DNA from: Peromyscus leucopus
Lineage: Eukaryota > Chordata > Mammalia > Rodentia > Cricetidae
Reading direction: 5' to 3'
NCBI RefSeq assembly: GCF_004664715.2
Contig: NC_051067.1
Span: 69,892,982-69,956,981 of the forward strand
Length of the DNA: 64,000 nt
The first letter of the stretch is position 1; each line of letters begins with the position of its first letter. The notes under the pieces are model-generated. The model ran no database searches and had not been told where the DNA came from. It saw only the letters and a list, made by a program, of their open reading frames with translations. Shown here piece by piece: positions 20,403-31,202 of the stretch. Position numbers and translations under genes: made by a program.

Positions 20403-20671
20403 TTCCTTTCTGTGTCCCGTCATATTACTTCCTGGGATTAAAGGCATGTGTCCTTCCCAGTACTGGGATTAAAGGTGTGCCACCACTGCCTAACTGTTTC
20501 CAGTGTGGCCTTGAAATTACAGAGATCCAGGCAGATTTCTGCCTCCCACGTGATAGGATTGAGGGTGTGTGCCACCATCGTCTGGCCTCTATGTTTAATC
20601 TAGTACCTGGCTCTGTCCTCTCATCCCCAGATAAGCTTTGTTGGAGTACACAATATATCATCACACATGTT

Positions 20672-20877
20672 ATTCCCACCATCCCATTCAGTGACTAACT
20701 GTGAAATTGGATTTCTGAATTTCCATGGAGGAAATGCTATGTTTATTATAATCCTAGCAGTATAATCCTAGCAATGCTCCTATTAGTCGTTAGATCTTAT
20801 GTTCTTAACAGATGCCTTAATTTTATCTCTCCTGGTTTACAGTTGATCTTTCTCCATGTATCTTCCTTCATGTAGCT
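20672..20877. other. Unique spacer
   Basis: A short unique segment between LTR copies A and C; nothing recognised. Confidence 0.45.
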
Positions 20878-20883
20878 CTCTAG

Positions 20884-21388
20884 TGTGGTGGTATTGTGTT
20901 CCCTGAAATATTGTGCACTCTAATAAACTTATCTTGGGTCAAAGAACAGAACAGCCACAATATTAAACATAGACGTTAGGCAGTGGTAGCACATGCCTTT
21001 AATCCTAGTATTCCAGAGGCAGAGATCTGCCTGGATCTCTGTGAGTTTAAAGCCACACTGGAAACAGCCAGCCATGGTGACTCATACCTTTAATCCCAAG
21101 AAGTGAGCCTTTAATCCCAGGAAGTGAGAACAGAAAACAGAAAGGTATATAAGGTGTGGAAACCAGGAACTAGGCTGGTTAAGCTTTTAGGCTTTTAGCA
21201 GCAGTTCAGCTGAGATCCATTTGGATGAGGACTTAGAGACTTCCAGTCTGAGGAAAGAGGATCAGCTGAGGAATTGGCAAAGTGAGGTGGCTGTGGCTTG
21301 TTCTGTCTCTCTGATCTTCCAGCATTCACCCCAATACCTTGCTCCAGGTTTATTTTCATTAACAAGACCTTTTAAGATTCATGTTACA
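20884..21388 (+). mobile_element. Solo LTR copy C, with perfect 6-bp TSD
   Basis: It has TGTGGTGG...GTTACA ends, flanked by CTCTAG at 20878-20883 and 21389-21394. It is inverted relative to copies A and B. It contains a sense B1-derived segment (about 20970-21120), a TATA-like box near 21148 and one copy of the 'ggctggttaagc' minisatellite unit. It is a solo LTR, since no internal sequence adjoins it. Confidence 0.9.
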
Positions 21389-21394
21389 CTCTAG

Positions 21395-21987
21395 GAGTCA
21401 ATTCTGCATTCCTTTGACAGTCTTCCAAGGCCTCAAGGTAAGCAAGAGTTGAGAACACTGAACCCTTCTAATTCTCCTTTTTAAAATAGTTGTATGGTCT
21501 CAGCTTGGGGTGGAGCAGGGCTATTATGTGGCTATTTGATGCAAGCAAGCATGTAGATCATTGGGATGGACCCCTATTCATAATAAGAAGCTTGTAAAAC
21601 CAAAAAGTGCCACTGCAGGACTCTAGCTACTGTTCAAAATAATGAGATTTGAGTCCAATCACTGGCTCTGAGTAGAGATGTATCATTTCAAGACACCCAA
21701 GGAAAGTCATTAATAGACAACTATGTAAGCCTTTTAAAATTACTGGCTTTTCTGGAAGCTTTCTACTAAACAAGGAATTACTATTGGTTCTTCTGTGAGA
21801 GTCAATATAACTGGTCTGTCAATCATCTGGACAGGGAACAAGCCATAGGAATATTAGTCTGCTCCAGAGGCTTAGAAATAGTATGAGGTCTGCCTACAAT
21901 GTAGGTCAGTGCAATGGTTTCTGTGGTCTTTTTCTACCCCCAGCTCTCAAGAGTGTGCTCTTCTATGCAATAATCCACCTTCTACAA

Positions 21988-22033
<46 letters not shown>

Positions 22034-24289
22034 ATATATGTGTGTATCAGAATGTCCAGCAAACAGCAAAGGAAACAAGAAGTTCTTCTGTTTGCTCCAT
22101 TGTTAGTCTTAAGTCACCTTTAAGTCGTGTCCCCAGCTCATCCATAAGTGTTCCAACCATGAGTGGTTGTTACTGTTGCTGGGGTCTTCACAGCTCTGAT
22201 GATTCCAATATCCACAATTTTCCTTCCATTCCTTGGTCCCTCCATTCCTTAAACCCCTTTTCTTTGTCTTTCTCCTCTTCAATTTTACTCATACTCACCT
22301 TCAGGGTGAGACCTCAGATTTTATCATTCTCAATAACCTACCCTTTTGCAAATCAGTTGGAGCATCTCCTCTCTAACCGCACTATTTTTCCTTGTTACTT
22401 TTCTCTGATTTTCCAGCTAACTGGGCACACACTCCACTGACAGTTCCTCTTGTCACTGTAGCTCTCATTGTCCTCACTTCTCTGTTTACCCTACCTAGCA
22501 TTTATGATCCTTCATTATACCTTTTCTTCTATAATCCTGAGGAAGAATGGTTCTCTTTCCATTTTACTTTCTTATCAAAAGTTTGAATCTTGGGAAACTC
22601 TGGCTCTCTACCTATTCCATGCCTTTATGTATTGTTAAAACACAAAAACCATGTGAGCTGACTTAGCTACATTCTGGGCCACTAACTTGAAGTGTATCTT
22701 TGTGCTGTCCAATACACCCTCTCACTTTAAAAAAATATGTTACTGACTTAGGCATCCATGATGCACTTTCTCCACTCTTTTAAATATCTAAACGTCTTCT
22801 CCTTAATTGTAGTTGCTAACCTTGATACCTTTTCTTCTGAGAAGTACAATTAATTACAAAAGACTTGTCTAGTCTTCCCCACAACTGTATACAGTAATCT
22901 ATACCATCTACACTCGGGCCATACACCTTCCTTCTTTCACTGATGCCACTAGTAAGTAGAGGTCCCTATCTAGGCCAATGTCTGCATTTGACTATTGGAT
23001 GCTAATCCCTCTTGCCTATGCCAGGATGCAGTGTTGGCTGCTGGCCTCCATCTCTCCCACAGCCTTCATTCTTCTCTGCATTATTCCCGTCAGCAGATGT
23101 GCATACTATAATACCTTTCTTTACTGAAAACAAATCGTTTCTCAAATGCATAATTCCCTTCCAGGTATTGCCTCATTTCTGAGAAATACATTACAGAGAA
23201 GATCCTCATAATATATTCCATTTTCCTTTATGAAGTTATAAGCAGCTTTGAGCATATATGCATTTACAGTTAAATGTTCATTCCTTCTTAAATTTTTTTA
23301 CTTTCAATTATCCCCTTCCTTTTACTCTTACTCCAATGAGTGTTTCATCTTCCACTACAGTGAATGAACTCCAGTCAGAGTCACCAGTGATAACCTCAGT
23401 TATTTCAAAGACCATTGGCTTTTTTCAGTCTCTGTCTTTTTTGCTGCATAAGCAACATTTGACAAGGTTTATTACTGTTATTTGCTGTTAAGACACTCCT
23501 GGGGTTACCTGCTGGACCATCATTCTCTTTTGTCATTCTTTTTACCACACTGCTGCTTCTATTCATGCTTTATTCTTTGTACTGTGTAGTGCTCCAGCCT
23601 CTAAAAAAAGGGGGGCTCCTGTTTGCAGCCTCTTCTTTTCTCTATATCCACTCTCTCAATATCATCAAGTCCAATGGATTCAAATGCAGTCTAGTTTGTG
23701 ACAATTTCCAAACATGAATCTACTTTAGACCTTCTTTCCTCAATGTCAATCATCAAGGAGACCCTTTCTACTACTTTCTCCCACCCCCTTTCTACTACTT
23801 TCTCCCACCCAATCATCCCAGAACTGTGTATGTTTTTATCTAGATGCCAGCCTGAGTTTTATTTAAAAGCACATAATGTGCAAAAGACTGAGATACACTT
23901 ATCTTGTTTGAGGGGTAACCTGAGAAGCATCATAAAGGGATGGGGAAGTGAAATTGTTTTGTTTTGTTTTGTTTTAAACCCACCATAGAAGATACTGATT
24001 CAGAAAATCCTCTTCAGAAGCATATAAGAACTGTCACAGCTGATCTCCAGGGTCAGGCAGTGTGTCCTGACAATGCATAATCGTCTACTGATTCTTTCAT
24101 TGCTTATCTTCATCCACTGGAATATAAGCTTCCCAGGACAGGTACATTATCAGCCTTATCTATTGGTATGATTTCAGCACCTGAAAAAAATCATATGACA
24201 TGTACTAAGTATTTGATAACAAACAAACAGTTGGAAAGGTCTCTAAAAGTCGAGACCCACTGTTTGATTGCTTTAATCAACTTTCTTGA
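21395..24289. other. Unique intergenic DNA
   Basis: It contains a (GT)n microsatellite (21990-22031) and a short (GTTTT)n run (about 23957-23977). The open frames (up to 148 residues at 21994-22440) start in the microsatellite and show no domain. No gene was recognised. Confidence 0.45.
21990..22031. repeat. (GT)n microsatellite
   Basis: About 21 GT units. Confidence 0.97.
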
Positions 24290-24985
24290 TATGCAACCAA
24301 ATACACAGGTTTTGAGTGTAGACTTTGATGCGTTTTGAACAATGTATATAAGTAATAAATTCATATATCAAGTGTTGGACATTTCCAACTCCTCAGACTC
24401 CCGTGCCCCTTTCTGGTCACTCCTTCTGACTTAGGTGACCGCCAACCCAATTTCATTTTGTTGGTGTGTACCTGCTCTAGAGCTTCCTCTGCCAGATCAT
24501 GCATGAATGCTCTGCTGTGCTCAACTGTGTTCACTCACCTTTGCGTCTTTAAATCTATGCATATTGCATGTAGGTTATTCCCCTCTGTTATTGGTTAGTA
24601 CTTATCTGTTGGTACACATTTAAGTTTCCAGCTTGGAGCTCTTAAGAATGAAGCAGAGATGATTATTCTTAGAAGAGACTTCTGGGTGTGCGCTTTCATC
24701 TCTCCTGGGGTGTTCTATGAGGGAGCTCTGAGTAGATGCACTTGTACAAGGAACAATAAAATCATTTCCATTTTTATAACCTTGCATCCATCTGTGGAGG
24801 TTACATTTAACTGACATTCACATAGTGTTTAATGCTGACAGTTCCTCTATGTTTGAGGGGCAGGAAGCAATTTCTAATTTAATTTGTATTTTCCTAATGG
24901 CTAATGGTGTTGATCATCCTTTCATATGTTTACTTGCCATCTGTATATCCTATTGGCTGAGTGCCTGCTGCCCATGGTTAGATTG
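24290..24985 (+). mobile_element. Ancient L1M-type 3' UTR fragment
   Basis: The stretch 'ggctaatggtgttgatcatc' followed by 'ctttcatatgtttacttgcc' resembles the 3' region of old mammalian L1 elements. It is diverged and the left limit is uncertain. Confidence 0.45.
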
Positions 24986-25287
24986 TTGGTCTTTATATCA
25001 CTGAGATGCAAGAGTTTATCTAGCTAGCCAAAAAATCTGGTTTCTGTTAGTGAAAATGAGATTTAAAGATTTTCAGAATAGAGAATTATGAGTGTTGGGG
25101 ATTTTCACTGTTACTGAAAGGACTCACTTGTGTTCACATATGTGCATATATGTATGCATGTATGCATGCATATAATTTCTGTATGTACATATGCATTTGG
25201 CATATACATTCTACAACTATTTATCTGAATATAAATAAGCTATCATGGGTTCACATTGATGTCTCTAGTTCTAACGTGGCATCACAG

Positions 25288-25445
25288 AGATTCTTCTTTT
25301 TTTTTCACAAGACATAGTTTCTCTGTGTAACAGCCCTGACTGTCCCAGAACTCACTCTGTAGTCCAGGCTACCCTCAAACTCAGAGATCCACCTGCCTCT
25401 GCCTCCCAAGTGCTGGGATTAAAGACATGTACCACCATGCAGCCC
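25288..25445 (-). mobile_element. B1 SINE, antisense, older
   Basis: A T-rich start, then 'gtttctctgtgtaacagccc', 'ctgcctcccaagtgctggg' and 'attaaagacatgtaccacc'. Diverged from the young copies at 9.8, 16.8 and 20.0 kb. Confidence 0.9.
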
Positions 25446-25779
25446 ACAGAGATTATTTTAAATTCTTCTTTTTCATATTTGTATTTTTACTCTAACAGTA
25501 AAAACCTTTGATTTTTCATGGTCTATCTTCAAACTACATATTAATTCATCAAGTATGCAAAAACATTTCAACATTAACAACTTATTTCCCAATCTTCTGA
25601 CCTATATGAAAAACCTTATAGTTATATTTACTTAACTAATAGTCTTTAAGTAATACTTTCTAAAATACATATTAAAGGTACATTTAAATGTTTCTTGCAT
25701 CTAGGAGCACAGGGTGCTAAGCTTCCAAGAGACTCTGGGTCTGCCTTCCTGACTTCCGGCACTGTAAATAAAAACAAAA

Positions 25780-25865
25780 TAAAAGTATATATGGGGAGGA
25801 GGGATGAGAGGGGGAATCTGTGGTTGGTGTGTAAAATGAATAAAAAATTTCTTAATTAAAAAATA
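25780..25865 (+). mobile_element. Short L1 3' end
   Basis: A G/A-rich stretch ('ggggaggagggatgagaggg') followed by AATAAAAAATTTC and an A-rich tail, as at rodent L1 3' termini. Confidence 0.4.
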
Positions 25866-26071
25866 GTTAAAAGTATATATTGTTGTTAGCTATGACAGGT
25901 TTACTCTCTGTGGCTTTCATTCCTTTCTATATATTCTGGTTACAACCTGTGCCACACACACACAAAAAAAAAAATTCAAAGAAATTTCTTAAGCATTTCT
26001 TGTGATTTGGGACTGCATAGAATGGTTTGATTTTCATTGTTAAAATGGACAGCACAAATTGTAGTTTAAAT

Positions 26072-26180
26072 TTTAAAAGAAGAGTAGGGAGGTAGGTGTG
26101 GATTTGGAAGGAGTTAGAGGGAGGAGTTGGATGTAAATGTGAACCAAATACATTGTTTAAACTCTCAGATAATTAATAAA
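26072..26180 (+). mobile_element. Short L1 3' end
   Basis: A purine-rich stretch, then 'aactctcagataattaataa' and an A-rich end, typical of rodent Lx/L1 3' UTR ends. Confidence 0.45.
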
Positions 26181-26209
26181 AATAGTTACCTTTTTCTAAA
26201 AAAAATGTC

Positions 26210-26255
26210 TCTTTTAATCTGGGTATGGTGGAACACAGCTGCAATCCCAGATATT
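26210..26255 (+). mobile_element. B1 5' fragment
   Basis: A 'ctgggtatggtggaacacag' and 'ctgcaatcccag' pair resembles the first 45 bp of a B1-type SINE. Confidence 0.5.
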
Positions 26256-26279
26256 CTTCATTTTAAAAGATATTTGGGG

Positions 26280-26930
26280 TTTTGATCAGGTAAAGCATTC
26301 TAGGTTGATAATGGCTTTTCTCAAGTGTGTGATATTAGGGTACACTGGCCTACATTGCTTACGATAAGGGGCCAGCTGCCATTTTTATTGTGTCTCTTTG
26401 TGGAGAAAAGTCTGCTTTTAATACTTTTAAAATCACATTTGGTTTTTAGAAGTTTGCCTCCAAGAATATAGTGTTCTGCTGTGTCTATATCTATTTTCCA
26501 TGGTATTCATCACACTTTAGTTCATTTAGCTTGGTTATCTTTGGTTGTTACTATTTATCAGATTTGAGCATTTTTGGCAAGTGATTCTTCCAATCTTCTG
26601 TCCACTGTTTCTCCACTTTTTCTAGAACTCTAATTACACATCTGCCTCCATGCTTCATATGGTCTCATGCCAAGAAATTATTTCCCTATCTGTATGTGGT
26701 ATTTTTACTGAATCATCAAGGGGTAACTTCCATTACTATGTTTATAGATTCATTCATGCTTCTCCTGGATCCATCTGCCAAGTTAGTCCAGTGAATTCCT
26801 TAAGCTTCTTTCATTTGATTTCAGTTCTGAGATTTCTGTCCAATTGCTTCACAGTTTCCAGTATTTACTCCTGAAGTACGCCTTCCTGTGTATTTTCTCA
26901 TTGTCTTCATTCTTTTTAAATAGTCTCTAA
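26280..26930 (+). mobile_element. Possible ancient L1/HAL1 3' UTR
   Basis: Several T-rich phrases (for example 'gaactctaattacacatctg') recall L1M 3' UTR sequence. The match is weak and the limits are approximate. Confidence 0.3.
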
Positions 26931-27519
26931 ACACCGCAGGGTCTTCAAACTCAGCTAATCTTGTGTCTACTCTGTGTTTTTTAATTTTTCTCTTGGTTAT
27001 GGGAATTTTATGCCTTTTTAATATGACATTTTAAATTTATACATTAGATTTCACGTTTGAAAGATCTATCAAGGATGAAATTTGTGTGGCTCTGCTCTCA
27101 CATGGGTCTATAAACGTGAGCACCAGGAATCAGGGGCGGATCTGTTGCCTGAGTATCCTGAACCTCTACACTGTCCCAGAAATGTTATAGTTTACCATAT
27201 TGAGTGTTGAACTACATGAGACTTGGTTGCAACTATTTTAGACTTTGATCACATTTACCTTTGCACTTTAAAGACAAGTTCAAGCCTCTCCCTCTAGTGG
27301 AGTTTTGTGGCCACACACTGTTGACTTCAACATTTCAAGTAGGTCAGACCTTTAGACATGAAGCTATGAAACTGGGAAACAAAGCTACTGTTTTAAGATT
27401 CTTAACAACTCATGTCTATTAGGATGCTAACCCTAGAAGGCAAATAATTGTCAGTTAAAATGTAGGAGATTTTAAGGATATATAAATTTAAAATCATGGA
27501 AATGAAGGCCTTTATGCTT
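26931..27519. other. Unique intergenic DNA
   Basis: No gene or repeat was recognised. Confidence 0.4.
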
Positions 27520-27850
27520 GTCTGTTTGTTTTGTGAGGGATGGCATATGTATGTAGTGTATGCACACATTTGCATACACATGCAGAAACCACAGCAATAG
27601 AGACAATATTCTGTTCTGCCATACTATGCTTATTCTCCTGAGACAGGGTCTTTCACTGAACCTGGAGCTGGGCTAGCAAACAGCAAGTCCTAAGAATCCT
27701 CTAGTCTCTCTGTCCCCCCAAAGTTCTGAGTTACAGATAAGTACATGTAACCACTTCTTACTTTAGACTGGGTTGGGGTTTGAACTCAAGTCCTCACACT
27801 TGTGCTGCAGCACTCTTCCCCATAAAGCCATCTCCCACCCACCCCCATGT
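27520..27850 (-). mobile_element. Old B4-type SINE, antisense
   Basis: A 'gagacagggtctttcactga' block (B1-like, reverse) is followed by 'ggtttgaactcaagtcctca' and 'cataaagccatctccca', the complement of an ID/tRNA-like head. The order fits an antisense B4 (ID+B1 dimer). The upstream CA/TG-rich part may be a separate repeat. Confidence 0.5.
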
Positions 27851-29250
27851 TTTTGTGTTAATTAGTCATTTTATAGTAGCTTTAGTGTAATAGAACAATT
27901 GAGCAGAAAGTTCTATTTCCATATATTCCTACCTCTTTCCTCTCTGTAGCTGAATTCAGGTGTTTCTGGTACACAGACTACTCTCATCGAATGTGAGGTT
28001 GAACTATAGGCCTTGTGTACATCCTACTTCACAAATGAGTCTGTCAGATACGCTAAGCCTATAGGCTGAAGATGATGCCCCAACATTGTGGAGAAACCTC
28101 AGGTGACTGTCCAGGCAGCTGACTGGTGTGAGACAGAGAAAAAACAACACTTTTATTTAAAACAGGTTGATTATAAATGCAATCTCTTTCTAAAAAAGAA
28201 AAGGGGATATGATATTGATATATAAGAAATAGAAATGATAGGATAAAAGGGTAGATTAATGAACCTACTTTTAAAGAGCAACAACTTGTTTAAAATGTTT
28301 TACATTGGTATAGATTTTAGTTTATTGATACAAGTTTAAACTTAATTTTGTTATACTGTATATATATTTCTATTCTCGCTTGAGGTATTATGTTTATGTA
28401 ACTCATTTAGATTGTCATGGATAATTAAAAATACAGATTAATAATTAGTCTTCTATGATAGTCAAACTTGCACCATGTTAGTTAAGTTTTCTAGGTATAC
28501 ATAGATATATTTTAGATAGACAGGTAATCTTCAAACACTTCAAAGACCTACAGAATATGGCATTTAAATTTTTTTTAAAAAATTTAGACTTCCTGGACAG
28601 TAAGACATGTCTTTTCCTGGCAGCACCAATTTACTTCAGAGATAAGGATGGGCATCAAAGACACTCCATATGGAGTTTATCTTCGCCTTGGCAAAAATAG
28701 CCATTTGGGCAAGAAACTGTTCTTGCCTGGACTGCTTGATTGACTGGACATGCAGGACCCATAAGAAAGTAACCACTGAACTTTGCTTGGCAAAATGGTC
28801 CCTTAGGTTCCTGCTTCACAGAGGAAACTGCTAGACATTCTACAGGACACAGAGAAAAATGACTGAGAGAATCTAGCCCTGTGGGATGAAGACAGATGCC
28901 CCAACTTTACAAGAGAACTTTGGATGACTGTCCAGGCTGCCAGCTGTCTCTGTCTTTCCTGCAAGACTCCCGAAAGTTGCTTGCATCCTTCTCCCATTTC
29001 TCAGGTAGTATTATATCCTTCTGAAGTCTTTGATGCAGTTGAAGCTAGATACAATTTTCCTTAGTTATGATAAAAGATAAGTTAGATATAAAACCTTAGA
29101 CTCACAAATATAAGATAGATAGGATATCTTCTTTAATTTTTCCAAATAGACTAGTTATTATAAATAGAATAGATATTATAACTGTAATTCTTGATTGATA
29201 ATTGTTTTGTTATCTGTAATTTTACTATGTAAAAGTTAAAACCTTCCTTT

Positions 29251-29272
29251 AAAAATAAAAGAAAAGGGGTAG
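29251..29272 (+). other. Polypurine tract before LTR
   Basis: An almost pure A/G stretch with an AAAAGAAAAGGGG core ends 2 bp before the LTR start TG. The same feature recurs at 29966-29985. Confidence 0.65.
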
Positions 29273-29636
29273 TGCTGTGTGATGTTCTGTATGACAAATG
29301 TGTTAATAAATAAAACACTGATTGGCCAATAGCCAGACAGGAAGTATAGGCGGGACTAACAGAGAGGAGAATTGAGGGAACAAGAAGGGAAGGGGGAGAC
29401 TGCCTGTAGCTGCCGCCAGGACAAGGAAGATGTAAGGTACCAGTAAGTCACGAGCCACATGGCAAAGTATAGATTAATAGAAATGGGCTAAATATAAGAG
29501 TAAGAGCTAGACAATGATAGGCCTGAGCTAATGGCCAAGCAGTTTAAATAATATAAGCATCTGTATGTTTATTTTATAGTGGGCTAAGGGACTGCCAGGG
29601 CTTGGCAGGACCCAGAGAGAAAACTCTCCAGCTACA
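29273..29636 (+). repeat. LTR (first copy) of element 4
   Basis: 364 bp from TGCTGTGTG to GCTACA. It contains the family block 'aataaataaaacactgattg' and, near the end, 'ctaatggccaagcagtttaa'. Confidence 0.75.
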
Positions 29637-29985
29637 GCTGGTCATTTCTGTCAACTCACAATTTTTTTGGAAACTGCTTGCATGCACTTCCCATTTCTCA
29701 GGTAATATTATATCCTTCTGAGATCTTTGATGTAGTTGAAGACTAGATAGTTAAAATTTCCTTAGTTATGATAAAATATAATTTAGATATAAAATCTTAG
29801 ACTCACAAATATAGGACAGATAGGCTATCTTCTTTAATTTTTTTTGCCAAATACAAATAGACTAGATATTATAAATAGACTAGATATTGTAACTGTAATT
29901 CTTGCTTGATAATTGTTTTGTTACATGTAATTTTACTATGTTGAAGTTAAAACCTTCCCTTTTGAAAAAAAAAGAAAAGGGAAAG
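29637..29985 (+). repeat. Duplicated internal 3' end of element 4
   Basis: It repeats about 28960-29272 in order ('cccatttctcagg', 'attatatccttctga', 'tagttatgataaaa', 'gataattgttttgtta') with moderate divergence, ending in a second purine tract. Confidence 0.75.
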
Positions 29986-30351
29986 TGCTATGGATATCTG
30001 TATGCTGTGAATGTGTTGGTATGATTGATTGATAAATAAAACACTGATTGGCCAGTAGCCAGGCAAGAAGTATAGGTGGGACAAAAAGAGAGGAGAATTC
30101 TGGGAACAGGAAGGCTGCGTCAGGAGTCACCAGCCAGACACAGAGGAAGTGAGATGTAAAAGTACCAGTAAGCCACAAGCCACATGCCAACTTATAGATT
30201 AATAAAAATGGGTTAATTTAAAATATAAGAACTAGATAGCAAGAAGCCTGAGCCATTAGGCCAAACAGTTTAAATAATATAAGTGTCTGTGTGTTTATTT
30301 GGGTCTGAGTGGCTGTGGGTCTGGACGGGACTGAAGAAGACTCCAGGTACA
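29986..30351 (+). repeat. LTR (second copy) of element 4
   Basis: 366 bp from TGCTATGG to GGTACA, similar to 29273-29636 but clearly diverged, so the duplication is not recent or the two LTRs came from different insertions. Confidence 0.75.
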
Positions 30352-30867
30352 ACTCTCCACACCACTTTCCTTAATATCAGCATCATCCATCAAGGTAGTA
30401 TATTTCTTACAGTTGCTGGACCTACATTTGCACATCATTATTGCCCAAGCATATAATTTACAGGACTCACTCTTACATTCTATGGGTTTGAGTAGATGGA
30501 CAGTGGTACGTATCTTCGTTTAGAGGATCATATATACTATTTTCATTACCCTAATGCCCTCTGTGCTTTCTCTTCCCTCTCCCTAATCCTTGGTAACCAC
30601 AGAACTTTTCATTGAAACCTCCAGAGGTTTCAATTTCCCATTTTTCCACCATGCTGCCATTGCTACTATGTTGGAAAAGCACTCCTGCAAAGAGAACAGT
30701 TTCACGGTGAGCATCATCCCAGAGACTGGAACTGTCTGTATCAAAATCCATCCCATAGATCTGTCAAAAGTCCAGTTGTCCTTCTTTGTATAGTGTAGAG
30801 ACAGCTCTCCCTTAGCAGGCTTTTTATGCTAGGCCTTTTCCATTCTCAGAAGCTCATTCCATATAAG
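30352..30867. other. Unique spacer
   Basis: Nothing recognised. Confidence 0.4.
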
Positions 30868-31202
30868 ACAGTACAGCTGGCCCTCCACATCTGTAACTTC
30901 CACATCTGCGGATTCAACCAGCTGAAAATCAGAGGTAGATGGAAAACCACATCTGCCCTGACCCTGTGTGAGCATTTTCCTTCACCAGTATCCCTTAAAC
31001 AGTACAACAACCATGTACGTAACACATTTACATTGTATTTTAGGCTTCGCAAGTCACACAGAGCCTATTTAAAGTATATAAACAATGATGAGCATATGTA
31101 ATGTGCAAATATTGTGCCATTTTATGTAAGAAACTGTCACATGTACAGATTTTGGTATCTGCGGGGATCCAAAACAAATTCCCTGCAGATATAGGCAGCT
31201 CT
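30868..31202 (+). mobile_element. Tigger-like ancient DNA transposon copy
   Basis: The start 'cagctggccctccacatctg' and end 'tggtatctgcggggatcc' plus 'ctgcagatataggcagct' are near-complementary termini of a well-known mammalian non-autonomous DNA element (Tigger/pogo-like by recognition). A second copy is at 58239-58572. No transposase frame is present. Confidence 0.6.

Larger units (their letters stand above)
17266..20665 (-). mobile_element. LTR copy A, split by the SRSF11 retrocopy and a B1
   Basis: The pieces are 17266-17280, 19933-19962 (the TSD and flanking LTR) and 20152-20665. Ends are TG...CA-type (TGTAACATG / ATCATCACA), flanked by CATGTC at 17260-17265 and CATGTT at 20666-20671, a 5/6-match duplication. 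The sense direction is minus. It has a TATA-like box at 20396-20402 and embedded B1-derived sequence at about 20430-20590. The retrocopy lies 15 bp from its 3' end, in the same orientation. Confidence 0.8.
28036..30351 (+). mobile_element. ERVK-like non-autonomous LTR element 4, 5'-truncated
   Basis: Its internal sequence is the plus-strand counterpart of elements 1 and 2; for instance 28255-28325 matches the reverse of 8540-8610. It ends with a purine tract and an LTR (29273-29636), and then a second copy of the internal 3' end plus another LTR (29986-30351). A short piece at 28036-28120 repeats sequence found again at 28885-28960, so the left end is also rearranged. No 5' LTR, PBS or coding frame was found. 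Confidence 0.65.

Noticed and set aside
20243..20698. 151-codon plus-strand frame
   Set aside because: It runs through LTR copy A and its B1-derived segments; antisense to the LTR with no domain.
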